Below, piece by piece: positions 62,678 through 64,000 of a DNA stretch of 64,000 nt. The translations under genes were made by a program, and so were the position numbers. Where the stretch lies: assembly GCA_036388855.1 (NCBI GenBank), contig DASVRA010000004.1, forward strand, positions 1 to 64,000. Direction: 5' to 3'. Numbering within the stretch: position 1 is the stretch's first letter; each line of letters begins with the position of its first letter. The DNA comes from DASVRA01 sp036388855 (GTDB lineage: Bacteria > Pseudomonadota > Alphaproteobacteria > Caulobacterales > Caulobacteraceae). A model generated the notes under the pieces. That model did no database searches. It saw nothing but the letters and a program-made list of their open reading frames with translations, and was not told where the DNA came from.

Positions 62678-64000
62678 AGAGCGTCCCCCCCGGCTCGGAC
62701 TTCTGCTTCAGGTCGGGCACCGCACCGACGAACCCCAGCGCGGCGGTCGGGTCGCGTGGGTCGAGGTTGCCCGAGACGATCGCCCCGGCCCAGCCGCCCA
62801 CCCCCGACAGCACCGCCACGTACTGGCGCTTGTCAGGCCCCCAGTAGCTGACCGGCTGGCCGATGATGCCGCTGGAGGTCTTGAACCGCCACAGCAGCTT
62901 GCCGGTGCGCGCGTCCACGGCTTTGAACCACCCGTCCATGGTCCCGTAGAAGACGATGTCGCCGCCGGTGGTCAGGGCGCCGGACCACACCGGCAGGTCC
63001 TCGTTGATCCGCCACACCGGCTTGCGCCGCAGCGGGTCCCAGGCGGTGAACTCGCCGCGATGGCCGTCCCCCGGCGCCGCCTTCATCCGCACGTTGGCGC
63101 CGACGTAAGGCGTGCCGGCGATGTAGTTGGCCTCAAGGCTCTGCCAATCGGCGCAGATGTGGTTGTGCGGAATGTAGAGCAGCCCCGTGCGCGGCGAGAA
63201 GGCCGAGGGGTTCCAGTCCTTCAGCCCCGGCGGCGCGGGGCAGATGTCGCGCACCACCTTGCCGACCTTGGGCTCTTTCGCGGGATTGTAGCGGATGCGC
63301 CCGGTCTTCAGGTCCACGCCGTTGCTGGCGTTCACCGAGCCTGGCGAGCCGTAGACGTCAGCCGAGAGCACCTGCCCGGTCTGCCGATCGAGGATGTAGA
63401 GGTAGCCGGGCCGTCCGGGGTGGGCGATGACCTTCCGCATCCGCCCGCCAATTGGCATGTCGAGCAGCACCAGCTCGTTGATGTTGTCGTGGTCGTGCAG
63501 GTCGTGCGGCGAGACCTGGTAGTACCAGCGCGCCTGACCGGTGTCGGCGTCGCGGGCGAAGATGCCGGTGGTGTATTTGTTGTCGCCCGGCCGCTGGTCG
63601 GGGTTCCAGGGCCCAGGGTTGCCGGTGCCGTAGTAGATCAGGTTCAGGTCCGGGTCGTAGCTGATCCAGCCCCAGACCGTGCCGCCGCCGATCTTCCAGG
63701 CCTCCGGCGGCCAGGTCTTCACCCCCAGGTCCTTGCCCCGGTCGCTGGCGTAGAACGGATGGAAGTTCGGCCCGATCAGCACGTCCTTGTCAGGGCCGGT
63801 GTTGTAGGCCTTCCAGGCGATCTTGCCGCTGCCCGCGTCCAGCGCGGTGATCCAGCCGCGCACCCCGAACTCCCCGCCCGAGTTGCCGACCAGCACCTTC
63901 CCCTTCACCACCAGGGGGGCCATGGTGATGGACTCGCCCTTGTTGATGTCGCCGAGCTTGGTCTTCCAGACCTCCTTGCCCGACTTGGCGTCGACCGCGA
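62652..64000 (-). CDS. PQQ-dependent alcohol dehydrogenase, XoxF-like (5-prime end outside window)
   Basis: Partial: the frame runs off the window at 64000, leaving the C-terminal 448 or so residues (whole enzyme usually near 600). It is an eight-bladed propeller quinoprotein. Diagnostic blocks are IYYGTGNPGPWNPDQ, FSPRTGLLYIPHNHICADW, ANYIAGTPYVGANV and RDICPAPPG, all typical of XoxF-type methanol dehydrogenases. The active-site stretch HDLHDHDNINE contains Asp-x-Asp, where calcium-type MxaF has Ala at the second position, so lanthanide use is predicted. Substrate alcohol not certain; signal peptide and N-terminal disulfide region not visible. Confidence 0.92.
   Translation of the reverse strand, partial: AVDAKSGKEVWKTKLGDINKGESITMAPLVVKGKVLVGNSGGEFGVRGWITALDAGSGKIAWKAYNTGPDKDVLIGPNFHPFYASDRGKDLGVKTWPPEAWKIGGGTVWGWISYDPDLNLIYYGTGNPGPWNPDQRPGDNKYTTGIFARDADTGQARWYYQVSPHDLHDHDNINELVLLDMPIGGRMRKVIAHPGRPGYLYILDRQTGQVLSADVYGSPGSVNASNGVDLKTGRIRYNPAKEPKVGKVVRDICPAPPGLKDWNPSAFSPRTGLLYIPHNHICADWQSLEANYIAGTPYVGANVRMKAAPGDGHRGEFTAWDPLRRKPVWRINEDLPVWSGALTTGGDIVFYGTMDGWFKAVDARTGKLLWRFKTSSGIIGQPVSYWGPDKRQYVAVLSGVGGWAGAIVSGNLDPRDPTAALGFVGAVPDLKQKSEPGGTLYVFALPRR

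Overview
This window comes from a high-GC alphaproteobacterium, most likely a member of the Caulobacteraceae (Phenylobacterium- or Caulobacter-like). Three things support this: the flagellar operon order fliF-fliG-flbE-fliN-flbD-flhA, a DivL-type sensor kinase with Tyr in place of the phosphorylatable His, and a CtrA-like box in front of fliF. Genes are dense, often overlap by 4 bases (ATGA or GTGA), and frequently start with GTG or TTG. No rRNA, tRNA, transposase or CRISPR array was found.

Layout: 265-1185 is a pirin. 1286-8429 is the early flagellar operon (MS ring, switch, export gate and the sigma54 activator FlbD). 8463-10873 holds a propionyl-CoA carboxylase alpha subunit and a DUF805 membrane protein. 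10973-18790 is a run of housekeeping and stress genes (RidA, MsrB, HIT, a BON protein with an EcfG-type promoter, cupin, CrcB, RluC, a TPR/2OG oxygenase, ATP12). 18793-24808 carries isocitrate dehydrogenase, an ABC-F ATPase, a PAP2 phosphatase, a SWIB protein and a dicarboxylate symporter. 24916-31511 is the most accessory part: an acidic repeat protein resembling RTX secreted proteins, a feruloyl/coumaroyl-CoA ligase divergent from an aromatic amino acid lyase, and a low-GC gene joining a DUF4062 (TIR-like) domain to a long helical tail. 32579-36829 is the succinate dehydrogenase operon, interrupted by two unrelated small genes and followed by a ferredoxin reductase and ferredoxin. 38395-40686 is divL. 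41846-48396 holds alanine dehydrogenase, def-fmt-truA and dapE. 48483-55173 holds an MscS-like channel with a second EcfG-type promoter, a GH13 glucosidase, ferredoxin-NADP reductase, an amidohydrolase, a HAD phosphatase and dapD.

55151-64000 is a tightly overlapped minus-strand operon. It runs from a PQQ-dependent alcohol dehydrogenase (truncated by the window edge) through a cytochrome c, a caa3-type oxidase (subunits II, I and III), a small membrane protein, CtaG, another cytochrome c, a beta-propeller protein and a quinoprotein-associated periplasmic binding protein. Read together it looks like a complete periplasmic alcohol-oxidising chain with its own terminal oxidase. The dehydrogenase keeps the Asp-x-Asp feature typical of lanthanide-dependent enzymes.

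The best candidates for something new are the DUF4062/coiled-coil gene at 29667-30821, the alcohol dehydrogenase-oxidase operon, and the lyase/CoA-ligase pair. All functions were assigned by reading motifs; no database search was possible.
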